This document shows, in pieces, positions 16,380 to 24,997 of a stretch of DNA of 64,000 bases (position 1 is the first letter of the stretch; each line of letters begins with the position of its first letter). The DNA comes from Peptoniphilus_A sp001811425. GTDB lineage: Bacteria; Bacillota; Clostridia; Tissierellales; Peptoniphilaceae. The stretch is from positions 1 through 64,000 of the forward strand of contig NZ_KV804745.1 of assembly GCF_001811425.1 (NCBI RefSeq), read 5' to 3'. The translations under genes and the position numbers were made by a program. The notes below the pieces were generated by a model. The model saw nothing but the letters and a program-made list of their open reading frames with translations. It was not told the DNA's origin and did no database searches.

Positions 16380-16769
16380 ATGAAAATTATTTTAATAAAT
16401 GGATCCTCAGTTCCTCTTTATGAACAGATAAAAAATGCAATTAAAGAAAATATTTTAAAAAACAAGGTTGAAGAAGGCGAGCAGCTCCCTTCTGTAAGGA
16501 CTCTTTCTAAAGATTTAAAGGTAAGCATTTTGACAGTAAAAAAAGCTTACGATGAGTTGGAAGAAGAGGGCTTTGTTGAATCAAGACAGGGACTTGGCAC
16601 CTTTGTCGCAGCTAAAGACTCTGAAGTAAAAAGAGAAGAACTACAAAAGAAATTAGAAGAGCATTTGCAAGAGGCAATAAATTTGTCTATCCAATTAAAT
16701 TTAGACAAAAAGACAATTTTAGAATTATTTGAAATTTTATACAAGGAGGGAGTGGAATATGACAAATAA
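16380..16769 (+). CDS. GntR-family (YtrA-type) transcriptional repressor
   Basis: A 129-residue regulator. The N-terminal ~75 residues are a GntR winged helix (PLYEQIKNAIKENI, then EGEQLPSVRTLS and ELEEEGFVESRQGLGTFV). Only a short helical tail follows, as in the YtrA subfamily, whose members usually control adjacent ABC transporter genes. Here the next two genes encode such a transporter, and the ATPase start lies inside this gene's end. The start follows AAGGAGG. The repeats in its promoter suggest autoregulation of the three-gene operon. The effector is unknown; YtrA homologues often respond to cell-wall-active compounds. Confidence 0.93.
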   Translation: MKIILINGSSVPLYEQIKNAIKENILKNKVEEGEQLPSVRTLSKDLKVSILTVKKAYDELEEEGFVESRQGLGTFVAAKDSEVKREELQKKLEEHLQEAINLSIQLNLDKKTILELFEILYKEGVEYDK

Positions 16770-17601
16770 AATTGAAGTTAGAAATTTGAAAAAAACTTAT
16801 GACAATTTTGTCCTTGGGGAAAATTCCTTGGATATAAAAAAGGGATTTATCACTGGATTTATTGGGAAAAATGGAATGGGAAAGACAACTACAATAAAGT
16901 CACTCTTGTCACTAATAAATTACCATGGAGAAATTTTTGTCGACGGCCAAGATGCAAAAAACTTAAATTATCTTCAAGATGTTGGAGTAATTATGGACGA
17001 ATCTTTTCTTGCCAAGGACTGGAAAATTTCAATGGTAAATGAGGCAATGAAGTGTGGCTATGAAAATTGGGATCAAGATAAATTTTTCACATATATCAAA
17101 AATTTTGGCATTGAAAAAAACAAAAAAGTTAGAGAATTATCTCGTGGAATGAAAATAAAATTAATGTTTTCAATTGCGCTTTCTCACAAGGCAAATCTTT
17201 TAATTTTAGATGAGCCAACAAGTGGGCTTGACCCAAGTATGCGAGATGAACTTACAGATATGTTAAAGGAATTTGTGGAAGATGAAAATAACACAGTGCT
17301 TTTTTCCACTCACATAACAGAAGATTTAGACAGAATTGCTGACTATATTATTTTTATTGACCAAGGAAAGATTGTTGAGGAGTGCCCTAAAGAAGAATTT
17401 TTGGAAAAATATTTTGTTTTAATGGGAGGAGCAGAAGATCGAGAACTTTTGAAAGATTTTGATCTTCTTGGCATAAAAGCAAGTGACACTTCCTTTGAAG
17501 CCCTAGTGAAAGATATTCAAGATAAAAAAATTCCAGAAGAATTAATTCTTGAAAAGCCAGATATAAATAAAATTTTAGTTTTATATGGGAGGAAAAAATG
17601 A
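16759..17601 (+). CDS. ABC transporter ATP-binding protein
   Basis: A 280-residue ATPase of the ABC-2 drug or peptide-export type. It has Walker A GKNGMGKTT near residue 34, the signature LSRGMKIK (LSGGQ variant typical of this group), Walker B LLILDEPTSGLD, and an H-loop FSTHITED. An extra ~70-residue C-terminal tail follows. The ATG at 16759 is preceded by AAGGAGGG and overlaps the GntR stop by 11 bases. It pairs with the membrane protein that follows with a four-base overlap. The likely role is GntR-regulated efflux; the substrate is unknown. Confidence 0.93.
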   Translation: MTNKIEVRNLKKTYDNFVLGENSLDIKKGFITGFIGKNGMGKTTTIKSLLSLINYHGEIFVDGQDAKNLNYLQDVGVIMDESFLAKDWKISMVNEAMKCGYENWDQDKFFTYIKNFGIEKNKKVRELSRGMKIKLMFSIALSHKANLLILDEPTSGLDPSMRDELTDMLKEFVEDENNTVLFSTHITEDLDRIADYIIFIDQGKIVEECPKEEFLEKYFVLMGGAEDRELLKDFDLLGIKASDTSFEALVKDIQDKKIPEELILEKPDINKILVLYGRKK

Positions 17602-18251
17602 AAGATATTAAAAAAATAATAAAGTTAGATTACATTTCAATAGTCCCCTATTTTACTTTTAAAAATTTAATTATAATGATTTTTTTATATTGTTTTTATT
17701 TTGTTGTGAGCAAAAATCCAGCCATAGCAATTTCAATGCCCCTAATATTTGCCATAATTTATTCCTCTTATCCTTTTTTAGTTGGAGATGAGGCTGGATT
17801 AGATGGTTTATATAAAATTTTTGGAATAAAGAATAGAGATGTTGTAATTGGAAGATATATATTTGCAATAATTTTATTTTTATTTGCAGTAATAATTGGA
17901 CTTATATTTACAATTTTATCTTTATTTTTATCTAAAGACCTTGAAATGGGAAATATATTACCAACTTATGCATCATATTTTCTCGTTTATATAATTATGA
18001 TTTGCATTCAATATCCAATATTTTTTAAATATGGATACACAAAGGGTAGGACAATTTATCTAATACCAGTTATAATAATTGGAATTTTAGGATTTTTAGG
18101 GAGTTATTTTGACGAAACAGCTAAAAAAGTTTTGTTAGCAATAGAGAACAATAAAATTATAAGTTCTGGAGTATTTTTATTAATTTTTATAATTATAATT
18201 TTTTCATCAATAAAGATTTCTGAAAAGAATTATAACAACAGAGATTTCTAA
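17598..18251 (+). CDS. ABC-2-type membrane permease
   Basis: A 217-residue integral membrane protein with about six hydrophobic segments. It resembles the ABC-2 membrane family found beside YtrA-type regulators (segments near residues 22-37, 42-58, 85-110, 125-145, 155-172 and 190-207). It is the partner of the preceding ATPase, with which it overlaps by four bases (ATGA), and the last gene of the GntR operon before a clear terminator. The codons here are very A/T-rich even for this genome, as expected for a hydrophobic protein. Confidence 0.85.
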   Translation: MKDIKKIIKLDYISIVPYFTFKNLIIMIFLYCFYFVVSKNPAIAISMPLIFAIIYSSYPFLVGDEAGLDGLYKIFGIKNRDVVIGRYIFAIILFLFAVIIGLIFTILSLFLSKDLEMGNILPTYASYFLVYIIMICIQYPIFFKYGYTKGRTIYLIPVIIIGILGFLGSYFDETAKKVLLAIENNKIISSGVFLLIFIIIIFSSIKISEKNYNNRDF

Positions 18252-18258
18252 AAAAAAT

Positions 18259-18292
18259 AAGGTGTTGGAAAAAATCCAGCACCTTGTTTTTT
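18259..18292 (+). terminator. Intrinsic terminator of the GntR-ABC operon
   Basis: AAGGTGTTGG (18259-18268) pairs with CCAGCACCTT (18276-18285), with one G-U pair, followed by a T-rich run. Confidence 0.9.
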
Positions 18293-18300
18293 ATTTAATT

Positions 18301-20145
18301 TTATTCGTCGAATCCACCTGTGTAGAGCTTGTAATAAATTCCTCTTTGTTCTAGCAAGTCTTTGTGGTCTCCTCTTTCTACGATTTCTCCATTTTGAAGG
18401 ACGATAATAACATCAGAGTTCATAATTGTGGAGAGCCTGTGGGCAATTACAAAAGTAGTTCTTCCCTTCATGATTTCGTCCATCCCCTCTTGGACAATCT
18501 TTTCTGTACGAGAGTCAATAGATGATGTCGCCTCGTCAAGGATCATAACTGGTGGGTTAAATATTTCTGCTCTAGCAATGGATAAAAGTTGCATTTGCCC
18601 TTCAGAAAGTTCGCCACCTGCTCCAGTGATAAGAGTGTCGTAGCCATTTTCTAGGTTCTTTATAAAGTCATGAGCCTTAGTCCTCTTAGCCACTGCAAGG
18701 GTTTTATCCATGTCCACATCATCTACAGAGTAATTTATATTTTCTGCAATAGTGCCTGTGAAGAGGTGAGTGTCTTGTAATACCATGCCAAGTGATGAGC
18801 GGAGATCATCTTTTTTTATTCTTTTAATGTCAATTCCATCAAAGGTAATTTCGCCACTGTCAATGTCATAAAATCGGTTAATCAAATTTGTTATTGTAGT
18901 TTTTCCTGCACCAGTTGCACCAACAAAGGCAACTTTTTGGCCAGGCTTGGCGTAGAGATTTAAATTTTTCAAAACTTTATTTTCGCCGTCATAGGAAAAG
19001 TCTACATCCTTAAATCTTATGTCGCCCAAAAGTTCTCTGTAGTCATCTGTCTTTAAGTCGTGCCAAAAATATTTTTCTTCTCCATCAATCTCTCTAATAA
19101 CTTTTTCCACATCGCCTGAATAATCTTCTGGCTCAACTTCTAAAAAGTCGAAAATTCTTCTTGCTCCTGCAAGGGCAAGGACAACAGAATTTATATTGCC
19201 ACCGATTTGTCCCATGGGACCAGTTATAGTCCTTGATAGTTGCAAGAAAGATGCAACGACGCCAACTGTTATTCCATACTTTCCAGAAACAGCCATTAGT
19301 CCACCAATAAGTGCAAATAAAATATATTGGAAGTTTCCAATGCCAAAAATCATTGGGAATAAAAATAAGCCCAACCTGTTTGCAATCATTGTATTATTCA
19401 TTAACTCATCGTTAATTACTCTAAAATCTTCTCGAGCTATATCTTCGTGGTTAAAAACTTTTACAACTTTTAATCCGTCAATCATCTCTTCGATGTAGCC
19501 ATTAGTCTTTGCAAGTGAATTTTGTTGATTCATAAAATAATGTGAAGACTTACCCCCAATAACATTCATGACAAAAATCATAAGTCCAACTGTAAAAATT
19601 ATTACAAGAGAAAGAGTAGCTGATTGCGAAAACATTGCAATGAGAACCATGATAATTGTCATCATAGAAGAGACAAAAGAAGGAAAGGATTGTGCAATCA
19701 TATCGCCAAGCGCCCTGACATCATTTGTGTAGTAAGACATAATGTCGCCGTGACTTTTCTTATCGAAGTAGGACACTGGAAGGGTCTGCATCTTTTCAAA
19801 CATAATCTTTCTCATGTCGCCAAGGGTATTTTCAGAAATGTAGACCATAAGCCTTGAATAGGTAAAGGATGAAAGAACACCTAGAGCCAGGAAGCTTCCC
19901 ATCTTAATTAGCATGGACAAGAGGTCAGAAAAGTCTGGTTTTGAGCTATTTACCAAGGGGATGATGTAGTCATCAATTAAAAATCTCATAAATAAGGACA
20001 CAGAAATTGTGGCAAGAGATGAAATTATTACCATTATAGAAACTGCAAGGAGTTTAAATTTATGTCTTTTAAAAATAAAGGAAAATAATTTTTTCGCAGC
20101 AACTTTATTTTCTTTAGATGTAATTTTTACCTTATTCTTTCGCAT
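18301..20145 (-). CDS. ABC exporter half-transporter, catalytic partner of a heterodimer
   Basis: A 614-residue protein with an N-terminal six-helix membrane domain and a C-terminal ATPase. The ATPase has Walker A GATGAGKTT, Walker B VMILDEATSSID with the catalytic Glu, and the switch His in VIAHRLSTI, but the signature is LSEGQ, not LSGGQ. Together with the preceding gene, which lacks Glu and His, this gives one working and one degenerate ATP site, as in LmrCD/BmrCD/TM287-288 exporters. The ATG at 20145 overlaps the end of the upstream gene by 14 bases; longer in-frame starts lie deep inside that gene. The function is probably drug or lipid efflux. Confidence 0.92.
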   Translation of the reverse strand: MRKNKVKITSKENKVAAKKLFSFIFKRHKFKLLAVSIMVIISSLATISVSLFMRFLIDDYIIPLVNSSKPDFSDLLSMLIKMGSFLALGVLSSFTYSRLMVYISENTLGDMRKIMFEKMQTLPVSYFDKKSHGDIMSYYTNDVRALGDMIAQSFPSFVSSMMTIIMVLIAMFSQSATLSLVIIFTVGLMIFVMNVIGGKSSHYFMNQQNSLAKTNGYIEEMIDGLKVVKVFNHEDIAREDFRVINDELMNNTMIANRLGLFLFPMIFGIGNFQYILFALIGGLMAVSGKYGITVGVVASFLQLSRTITGPMGQIGGNINSVVLALAGARRIFDFLEVEPEDYSGDVEKVIREIDGEEKYFWHDLKTDDYRELLGDIRFKDVDFSYDGENKVLKNLNLYAKPGQKVAFVGATGAGKTTITNLINRFYDIDSGEITFDGIDIKRIKKDDLRSSLGMVLQDTHLFTGTIAENINYSVDDVDMDKTLAVAKRTKAHDFIKNLENGYDTLITGAGGELSEGQMQLLSIARAEIFNPPVMILDEATSSIDSRTEKIVQEGMDEIMKGRTTFVIAHRLSTIMNSDVIIVLQNGEIVERGDHKDLLEQRGIYYKLYTGGFDE

Positions 20146-21868
20146 CAAAATCACCGTCACTTTCTTGAGTTTCATTAATTTCTCTATAGATTGGACTCTT
20201 TTCGATGAGCTCAGCGTGCTTACCAATAGATTCAATTTCTCCCCTATCTATAACAAGAGTGTAGTCAGTATTTTTCAGTGACTTTATCTTTTGTGATATT
20301 AAAATTTTTGTCATGTCAGGTCTAAGTTTATTTAAAGATTCGATTATTTTTTCCTCAGTCTTGTTGTCAAGAGCAGAAGTTGAGTCATCCATTATTAAAA
20401 TTTTTGGGTTTTTCAAAAGAGACCTGGCAATAGAAATTCTCTGCCTTTGTCCACCGGAAAAGTTTGTGCCACCTCTTTGCACCATCATGTCCAGGTCCTT
20501 TTCAGGGTCTATGAAGTCATCACAGGATGCAATGTAAAGTGCTTCCTTTAACTGGTCGTCAGTTAAATTTTCATCAGCCCACTTTAAATTCTCACGAAGA
20601 GTCCCAGTGAAGAGTTGATTTTTTTGTAGGACGACAGAAACTTCATCTCTTAAAGAAATTAAATTGTAATTTTTTACATTTTCTCCGCCAACAGAGACAT
20701 CGCCCCTGCTAGTGTCAAAGAGTCTTGCTATTAAGCTTATAAGAGTGGACTTGCCTGAACCTGTGGGACCAATTATGCCAACATAGTCGCCATAATTTAT
20801 TTTTAGATTTATATTTTTTAAAACTGCCTTATCTAGGTCTCCTGAATAAGAAAAGTAGACATGGTCAAAAACAATTTCTCCATTTTTTACAACTTTTACA
20901 GAATTTTCTGGGCTAACAATGCTTGGAGTAGTTTCTATTACATCATTAATTCTCCTGATGGAATTTCTAGCAATAGTAATTTGTACAAGAATCATTGAAA
21001 GCATCATAAGAGAAATCTGAATTTGAATTGCATAAGTTATAAGACCTGTAAGAGCACCTGTAGACATGTTGCCTGCAACAATAAAGTGACTTCCCAGCCA
21101 AGCAATTAAAATAGTCATGAAATAAGTGGAAAAGTTCATAAGCGGATTCGAAAAAGCAAGAAGTTTTGAGGCTTTGATGTAGTTATTTTGTAGTTCATCA
21201 GAAACATCGTTAAACTTTCTTATTTCCTTATCTTCTTTAACAAAGGATTTTACAACTCGAATTGCAGATAAATTTTCAGACACATCTGTATTTAATTTGT
21301 CTGTGATTTTAAAAACTTTTTCAAAAATAGGATAGGCTCCTTTTATTATTAGACCCATGCCAATACTAATAAATGGAATTATAATAACAAAGGTTGGCGC
21401 CAGTTCTCGCGATAGCTTAAAGCTCATGATAAAGCAAAAAATCAGAGTGAGAGGGGACCTTATTGCCATCCTTATAGTCATTTGAAATGCCATTTGCACC
21501 ATTTGCACATCAGTAGTCATTCTTGTTATAAGAGTTCCCCTCTTGAACTTGTCCATGTTTTCAAAGGAAAATTTTGTAATATTATCGAACATAGAGTAAC
21601 GCATATTTTTTGCAAGACCAGAGGATGCCTTTGTAGCAAGATAGCCTGAGATGATACCAGTGGCAAGGGTTATTCCTGCGACAACAAATAAAATAAGGCC
21701 GTAGTGGATAATATTACCTCTTGCATTTTTAAGTATGCCCTCATCAATGATCTTCGTCATGAAAAAGGGAATTGCTGCATTCATTAAAACTTCTATTAAA
21801 ACAAAAAAAGGCGAGAGAATAGCATATTTTTTATACTCGCCTAAATTATCAAAAATAACTTTTAGCAT
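20132..21868 (-). CDS. ABC exporter half-transporter, degenerate partner of a heterodimer
   Basis: A 578-residue half-transporter: six membrane segments in the first ~310 residues, then an ATPase with Walker A GPTGSGKST and a consensus signature FSGGQRQR. The Walker B ends LIMDDSTSALD, with Asp in place of the catalytic Glu, and the switch position reads ISQKIKS, with Gln in place of His. Such substitutions define the non-hydrolysing site of heterodimeric exporters; its intact signature completes the active site of the partner. It is first in a two-gene operon with a good sigma-A promoter (21899-21927) and an AGGAAG ribosome site. Confidence 0.92.
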   Translation of the reverse strand: MLKVIFDNLGEYKKYAILSPFFVLIEVLMNAAIPFFMTKIIDEGILKNARGNIIHYGLILFVVAGITLATGIISGYLATKASSGLAKNMRYSMFDNITKFSFENMDKFKRGTLITRMTTDVQMVQMAFQMTIRMAIRSPLTLIFCFIMSFKLSRELAPTFVIIIPFISIGMGLIIKGAYPIFEKVFKITDKLNTDVSENLSAIRVVKSFVKEDKEIRKFNDVSDELQNNYIKASKLLAFSNPLMNFSTYFMTILIAWLGSHFIVAGNMSTGALTGLITYAIQIQISLMMLSMILVQITIARNSIRRINDVIETTPSIVSPENSVKVVKNGEIVFDHVYFSYSGDLDKAVLKNINLKINYGDYVGIIGPTGSGKSTLISLIARLFDTSRGDVSVGGENVKNYNLISLRDEVSVVLQKNQLFTGTLRENLKWADENLTDDQLKEALYIASCDDFIDPEKDLDMMVQRGGTNFSGGQRQRISIARSLLKNPKILIMDDSTSALDNKTEEKIIESLNKLRPDMTKILISQKIKSLKNTDYTLVIDRGEIESIGKHAELIEKSPIYREINETQESDGDFDAKE

Positions 21869-21898
21869 ATAGCACTTCCTAAATTTTTATTATACTTT

Positions 21899-21927
21899 AA
21901 TATATCTACCCAAAAAAACTTTGTCAA
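21899..21927 (-). promoter_or_regulatory. Promoter of the heterodimeric exporter operon
   Basis: On the minus strand: TTGACA (21922-21927), 17-bp spacer, TATATT (21899-21904). The start codon lies 31 bases downstream. Confidence 0.8.
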
Positions 21928-22037
21928 ATATTTTACTAAATTTATTATAATACTTTACTTAAATGAATTGAAATTGATACTTCTTTGTACTAATATAATA
22001 TTAAGAGTATTTTATTATTATTAACGGAGGAATTATT

Positions 22038-22277
22038 ATGACAGACAATAAAAAAGAAAAAGATTTAATTGAAAATTCAAAAACTCTTTCTGATGCAAAA
22101 AAGAAACAAATGAAGGCAAACATGGACCAACAAAAGCAAATCAACTCAGAAAACAGACCAGACTCTGATATATATGCTAAGACAGAAAGAAAAGATCCTG
22201 AAACAGGAATCGAAATTCCAACTGAAAATTCTGTTGAAGAAGCTAAAGAATGGGTTGACAACGAAAATAGAATGTAA
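22038..22277 (+). CDS. Small highly charged hypothetical protein
   Basis: A 79-residue soluble protein, about half Lys, Glu, Asp, Asn and Gln, with no membrane segment and no cysteine. The C-terminal SVEEAKEWVDNENRM resembles the end of short Clostridial proteins of the DUF3787/spore-surface type, but I am not confident of that match. The start follows CGGAGG, with a TATAAT at about 21996-22001. A terminator comes directly after the stop, so it is its own transcript. The strong expression signals argue that it is real. Function unknown. Confidence 0.75.
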   Translation: MTDNKKEKDLIENSKTLSDAKKKQMKANMDQQKQINSENRPDSDIYAKTERKDPETGIEIPTENSVEEAKEWVDNENRM

Positions 22278-22282
22278 AAATT

Positions 22283-22304
22283 GGCCTAGGAATAGGCCTT
22301 TTTT
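22283..22304 (+). terminator. Intrinsic terminator after the small charged protein gene
   Basis: GGCCTA (22283-22288), GGAA loop, TAGGCC (22293-22298), six T. Confidence 0.9.
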
Positions 22305-22318
22305 CATAAGAGGTGCAA

Positions 22319-22870
22319 ATGGATAAAAAATTTTTAGAATGGCTCCTTAGCATAAGGACGGAGACATTAAATAGGTATATGATTGCAATTACACACCTGG
22401 GCACAGGCGGTGCTATTTGGCTCTTCACCACATTTATTTTATTTTACTTGGGATTTAGAATTGAGAGCGTAAATATTGCCCTTGCCCTAATTTTTAATGG
22501 AATAGTTTGCAATTTACTTTTAAAAAATATTTTAAAGAGAAAAAGACCTTCATGGATATCAAAAGTTGAGCTTTTGATAAAAAATCCAACAGACTTTTCC
22601 TTTCCATCAGGTCACGCATCTTCATCCTTTGCAGCTGCTTTAACTATTTACTTTTACTTTAAGGGCATGGGAATATTTTTCCTAGTTGTGGCAACTTTAA
22701 TTGCCCTCTCTAGGATCTATCACTTTGTCCATTATCCCAGCGATGTAATAATAGGAGCAATACTTGGCATAGTTATTGCCATTCTTACGAAAAACAATTA
22801 CGACAAATTTATCTTAGAATTTTTGCAAACAAATGCTGCCTTTTTATTTAGACCTCTTCCTAAGATCTGA
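22319..22870 (+). CDS. PAP2-family phosphatase (undecaprenyl-diphosphatase-like)
   Basis: A 183-residue integral membrane phosphatase. The three PAP2 signature blocks are present: KRKRPSW near residue 75, FPSGHASS near 97 and SRIYHFVHYPSDVIIG near 132-146, with both catalytic histidines. Five to six membrane segments surround them. Homologues dephosphorylate undecaprenyl diphosphate or phosphatidate at the outer membrane face and recycle the cell-wall lipid carrier. The start at 22319 follows AGAGG at 5 bases; a GTG at 22313 is less likely. The gene's 3' end overlaps the convergent tadA gene by 27 bases. Confidence 0.9.
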   Translation: MDKKFLEWLLSIRTETLNRYMIAITHLGTGGAIWLFTTFILFYLGFRIESVNIALALIFNGIVCNLLLKNILKRKRPSWISKVELLIKNPTDFSFPSGHASSSFAAALTIYFYFKGMGIFFLVVATLIALSRIYHFVHYPSDVIIGAILGIVIAILTKNNYDKFILEFLQTNAAFLFRPLPKI

Positions 22871-23296
22871 AAAAAATTCGCTTATTAAGTTTGCACATTC
22901 CCTCTCTAAGATTCCAGACTCATAACTTATCCTGTGATTAGTTATGAGTTTTTCTATTTTTTGGTGAGAAAGGACTGCGCCAAAGCGCTTATTCCTTGCA
23001 CCGAAATATAAATTTTTTATGCGGGCATTTAAAATAGCGCCCACACACATGAGGCAGGGCTCTAAGGTCACATAGATGTCGCAGCCTTCTAAGTGATAGG
23101 AATTTAAATTTTTTGACGCCATATTTATAGCCATAATTTCTGCATGGGCAAGAGGAGAGTGAAGCTCTTCTTTTTTATTGTAGCCATATCCAATTACTTT
23201 ATTATTTTTTACAATGACACATCCTACGGGCACGTCGTCAGACAAAAGTGAGCGCCGTCCATAGCGGATTGCCTCTTTCATATACTTGATTTCCAT
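22844..23296 (-). CDS. tadA: tRNA-specific adenosine deaminase TadA
   Basis: A 150-residue zinc deaminase that converts A34 to inosine in tRNA-Arg(ACG). The zinc and catalytic motifs are HAEIMA (near residue 52) and PCLMCVGA (near 82). The length is standard. It overlaps the convergent PAP2 gene tail by 27 bases, which is unusual and means each stop codon lies within the other gene. Related deaminases (guanine deaminase, cytosine deaminase) are less likely given the short length and the C-terminal FFSDLR. Cytoplasmic and usually essential. Confidence 0.9.
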   Translation of the reverse strand: MEIKYMKEAIRYGRRSLLSDDVPVGCVIVKNNKVIGYGYNKKEELHSPLAHAEIMAINMASKNLNSYHLEGCDIYVTLEPCLMCVGAILNARIKNLYFGARNKRFGAVLSHQKIEKLITNHRISYESGILERECANLISEFFSDLRKRSK

Positions 23297-23379
23297 AAAA
23301 TTATTATAGCAAATAAAAAAATTTATTGTAGAGAGGTAATTTGCCTTTATAAAAGATATATGAAAAAATTTCTCTGTGA

Positions 23380-23385
23380 TATAAT
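23380..23385 (+). promoter_or_regulatory. -10 element of the selenium operon
   Basis: TATAAT at 23380-23385, 16 bases before the selD ATG. It makes in-frame starts upstream of 23402 untenable. No convincing -35 is visible. Confidence 0.55.
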
Positions 23386-23401
23386 ATTAATTGGTGATAA
23401 T

Positions 23402-24421
23402 ATGTCAGAAATAAAATTAGAGCTTGAAGTGTGCGGCGGCTGCAATGAAAAAATTGGCGTCAAAGATTTATCGAGCATCTTAAAAGATTTAAAGCCCTAC
23501 AAGAGAGAAGAAATAACAGTGGGCTTCGACGGAAGAGACGATGCCTGCGTCTATAAAATAAACGAAGACATCTCCCTAGTTGAGAGTTTGGACTTTTTTT
23601 CTACAATGGTAAAGGATCCCTATGACTTTGGAAGGATTGCATCTACAAATGCAATATCCGACATCTATGCCATGGGTGCAGAGCCAAAATTTGCCCTGAA
23701 TATAGTTTGCTTTCCTGAAGGAGAAAATCTTGAAATTTTAAAAGAAGTTCTTCGAGGTGCAGGAGATGTATGTCGCGAGGCAGAAGTTTCAATAACTGGA
23801 GGACATTCTATTCACGACAGAAAAATTAAATTTGGTCAATGCGTGACAGGTCTTGTGAAAAACAATGAAATCTGGACCAATAGGGGCGCAGAAGTGGGCG
23901 ATTATTTTATTCTGACAAAGCCTCTTGGCGTGAGCCTAGTTATGAGCGCTTATTCTGTAGGAATGACCTCAGAAGAAAATTACATAGAGGCTATAAAAAA
24001 TATGACCACATTAAATAAGTATGGAGCAGAAATTTTAAAGAAGTACAAAGTTTCTTCTGTCACAGATGTGACGGGCTTCGGTCTACTTGGCCATCTGGAC
24101 GAGTGCACTGAAGACTCTGTAGAAATTTTTGCCGACCAAATAAATTTCTTGCCGGGAAGTTATGAAGCAGCCAGTGAATTTTTATTCACTGCAGGTGGTC
24201 AGAGAAATAGAAGGGCACTAGAAGATAAGGTTGAATTTACTTTTGATGACTTTGCCCTAGAAGAAGTGCTCTTTGATCCACAGACATCTGGTGGACTTCT
24301 CTTTGCTGCAAAAAAAGATGAGGCAGATAAAATTTTAGCTGAAATGAAAGAATGTGGAATTCCTGCTTTTTATGTAGGTCGCGTGATACCAAGAGAAAAT
24401 AAAAAATTTAAGGTGATATAA
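23402..24421 (+). CDS. selD: Selenide, water dikinase (selenophosphate synthetase)
   Basis: A 339-residue enzyme that makes selenophosphate from selenide and ATP, the selenium donor for selenocysteine, selenouridine or a selenium cofactor. The catalytic region near residue 12 reads CGGCNEKIG; the active-site residue is an ordinary Cys (TGC), not selenocysteine, and the Lys three residues on matches the catalytic lysine. Further motifs are VGFDGRDDA, SISDIYAMGAEPKFALN-like and DVTGFGLLGH. It leads an operon with yedF, DUF3343 and a NifS-like gene. No selA, selB or tRNA-Sec lies in the window. Confidence 0.95.
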   Translation: MSEIKLELEVCGGCNEKIGVKDLSSILKDLKPYKREEITVGFDGRDDACVYKINEDISLVESLDFFSTMVKDPYDFGRIASTNAISDIYAMGAEPKFALNIVCFPEGENLEILKEVLRGAGDVCREAEVSITGGHSIHDRKIKFGQCVTGLVKNNEIWTNRGAEVGDYFILTKPLGVSLVMSAYSVGMTSEENYIEAIKNMTTLNKYGAEILKKYKVSSVTDVTGFGLLGHLDECTEDSVEIFADQINFLPGSYEAASEFLFTAGGQRNRRALEDKVEFTFDDFALEEVLFDPQTSGGLLFAAKKDEADKILAEMKECGIPAFYVGRVIPRENKKFKVI

Positions 24422-24997
24422 ATGGAAATTGATGCAAGAGGATATGCTTGTCCAAGGCCAGTAATTATGACTAAAAGGGCAATTAGCGAAAATAATTTGG
24501 AAGAAGTTTTAGTAAGAGTAGATAACGAAGTTGCTACAGAAAATTTAAAAAAGATGGCAGACCAATTGGGCTATACAACAAGTATTGTTGAAAATTCAAA
24601 GACTGACTACGAGGTCTACCTAAAGAAATCAGAAGATGGAAAAAAATCTGAAGTTGTTAGTGATGAATATGTTGTAATCTTTTCATCAGACAAACTTGGC
24701 ATTGGCGAAGAAGAATTTTCTAAAAAATTAATGGAATCCTTCACTTATGCCCTATCAGAAGAAGATAGCCATCCTAAATACATCTTGTGCTACAATTACG
24801 GAGTTCATCTAACGACAATAAATGAAAAAACTGTGGAAGACTTTAAAAAATTAGAAGAAAAGGGCACAGAAATTTTATCCTGTGGACTTTGCCTTGAAAA
24901 TTATAAATTAAAAGATGAGCTTAAAATTGGCGAAATAACAAATATGTATAGAATTTGTGAAATTATGACTAAGTACAGAGTCATAAAACCATGCTAG
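24422..24997 (+). CDS. yedF: Selenium metabolism protein YedF (TusA-like plus DsrE-like)
   Basis: A 191-residue two-domain protein. Residues 1-70 are TusA/SirA-like, with the sulfur-carrier motif ACPRPVI containing the active Cys. Residues about 85-190 are DsrE/F-like, with a cysteine-bearing SCGLCLENYKL near the end. YedF-type proteins accompany SelD in selenium-using anaerobes and are thought to carry sulfur or selenium. It starts on the base after the selD stop (TAAATG), so the two are translationally coupled, and its end overlaps the DUF3343 start by 7 bases. Confidence 0.9.
   Translation: MEIDARGYACPRPVIMTKRAISENNLEEVLVRVDNEVATENLKKMADQLGYTTSIVENSKTDYEVYLKKSEDGKKSEVVSDEYVVIFSSDKLGIGEEEFSKKLMESFTYALSEEDSHPKYILCYNYGVHLTTINEKTVEDFKKLEEKGTEILSCGLCLENYKLKDELKIGEITNMYRICEIMTKYRVIKPC

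Noticed and set aside
23402..23460. Selenocysteine codon in selD
   Set aside because: The active-site codon is TGC (Cys), and there is no in-frame TGA or need for a SECIS element.
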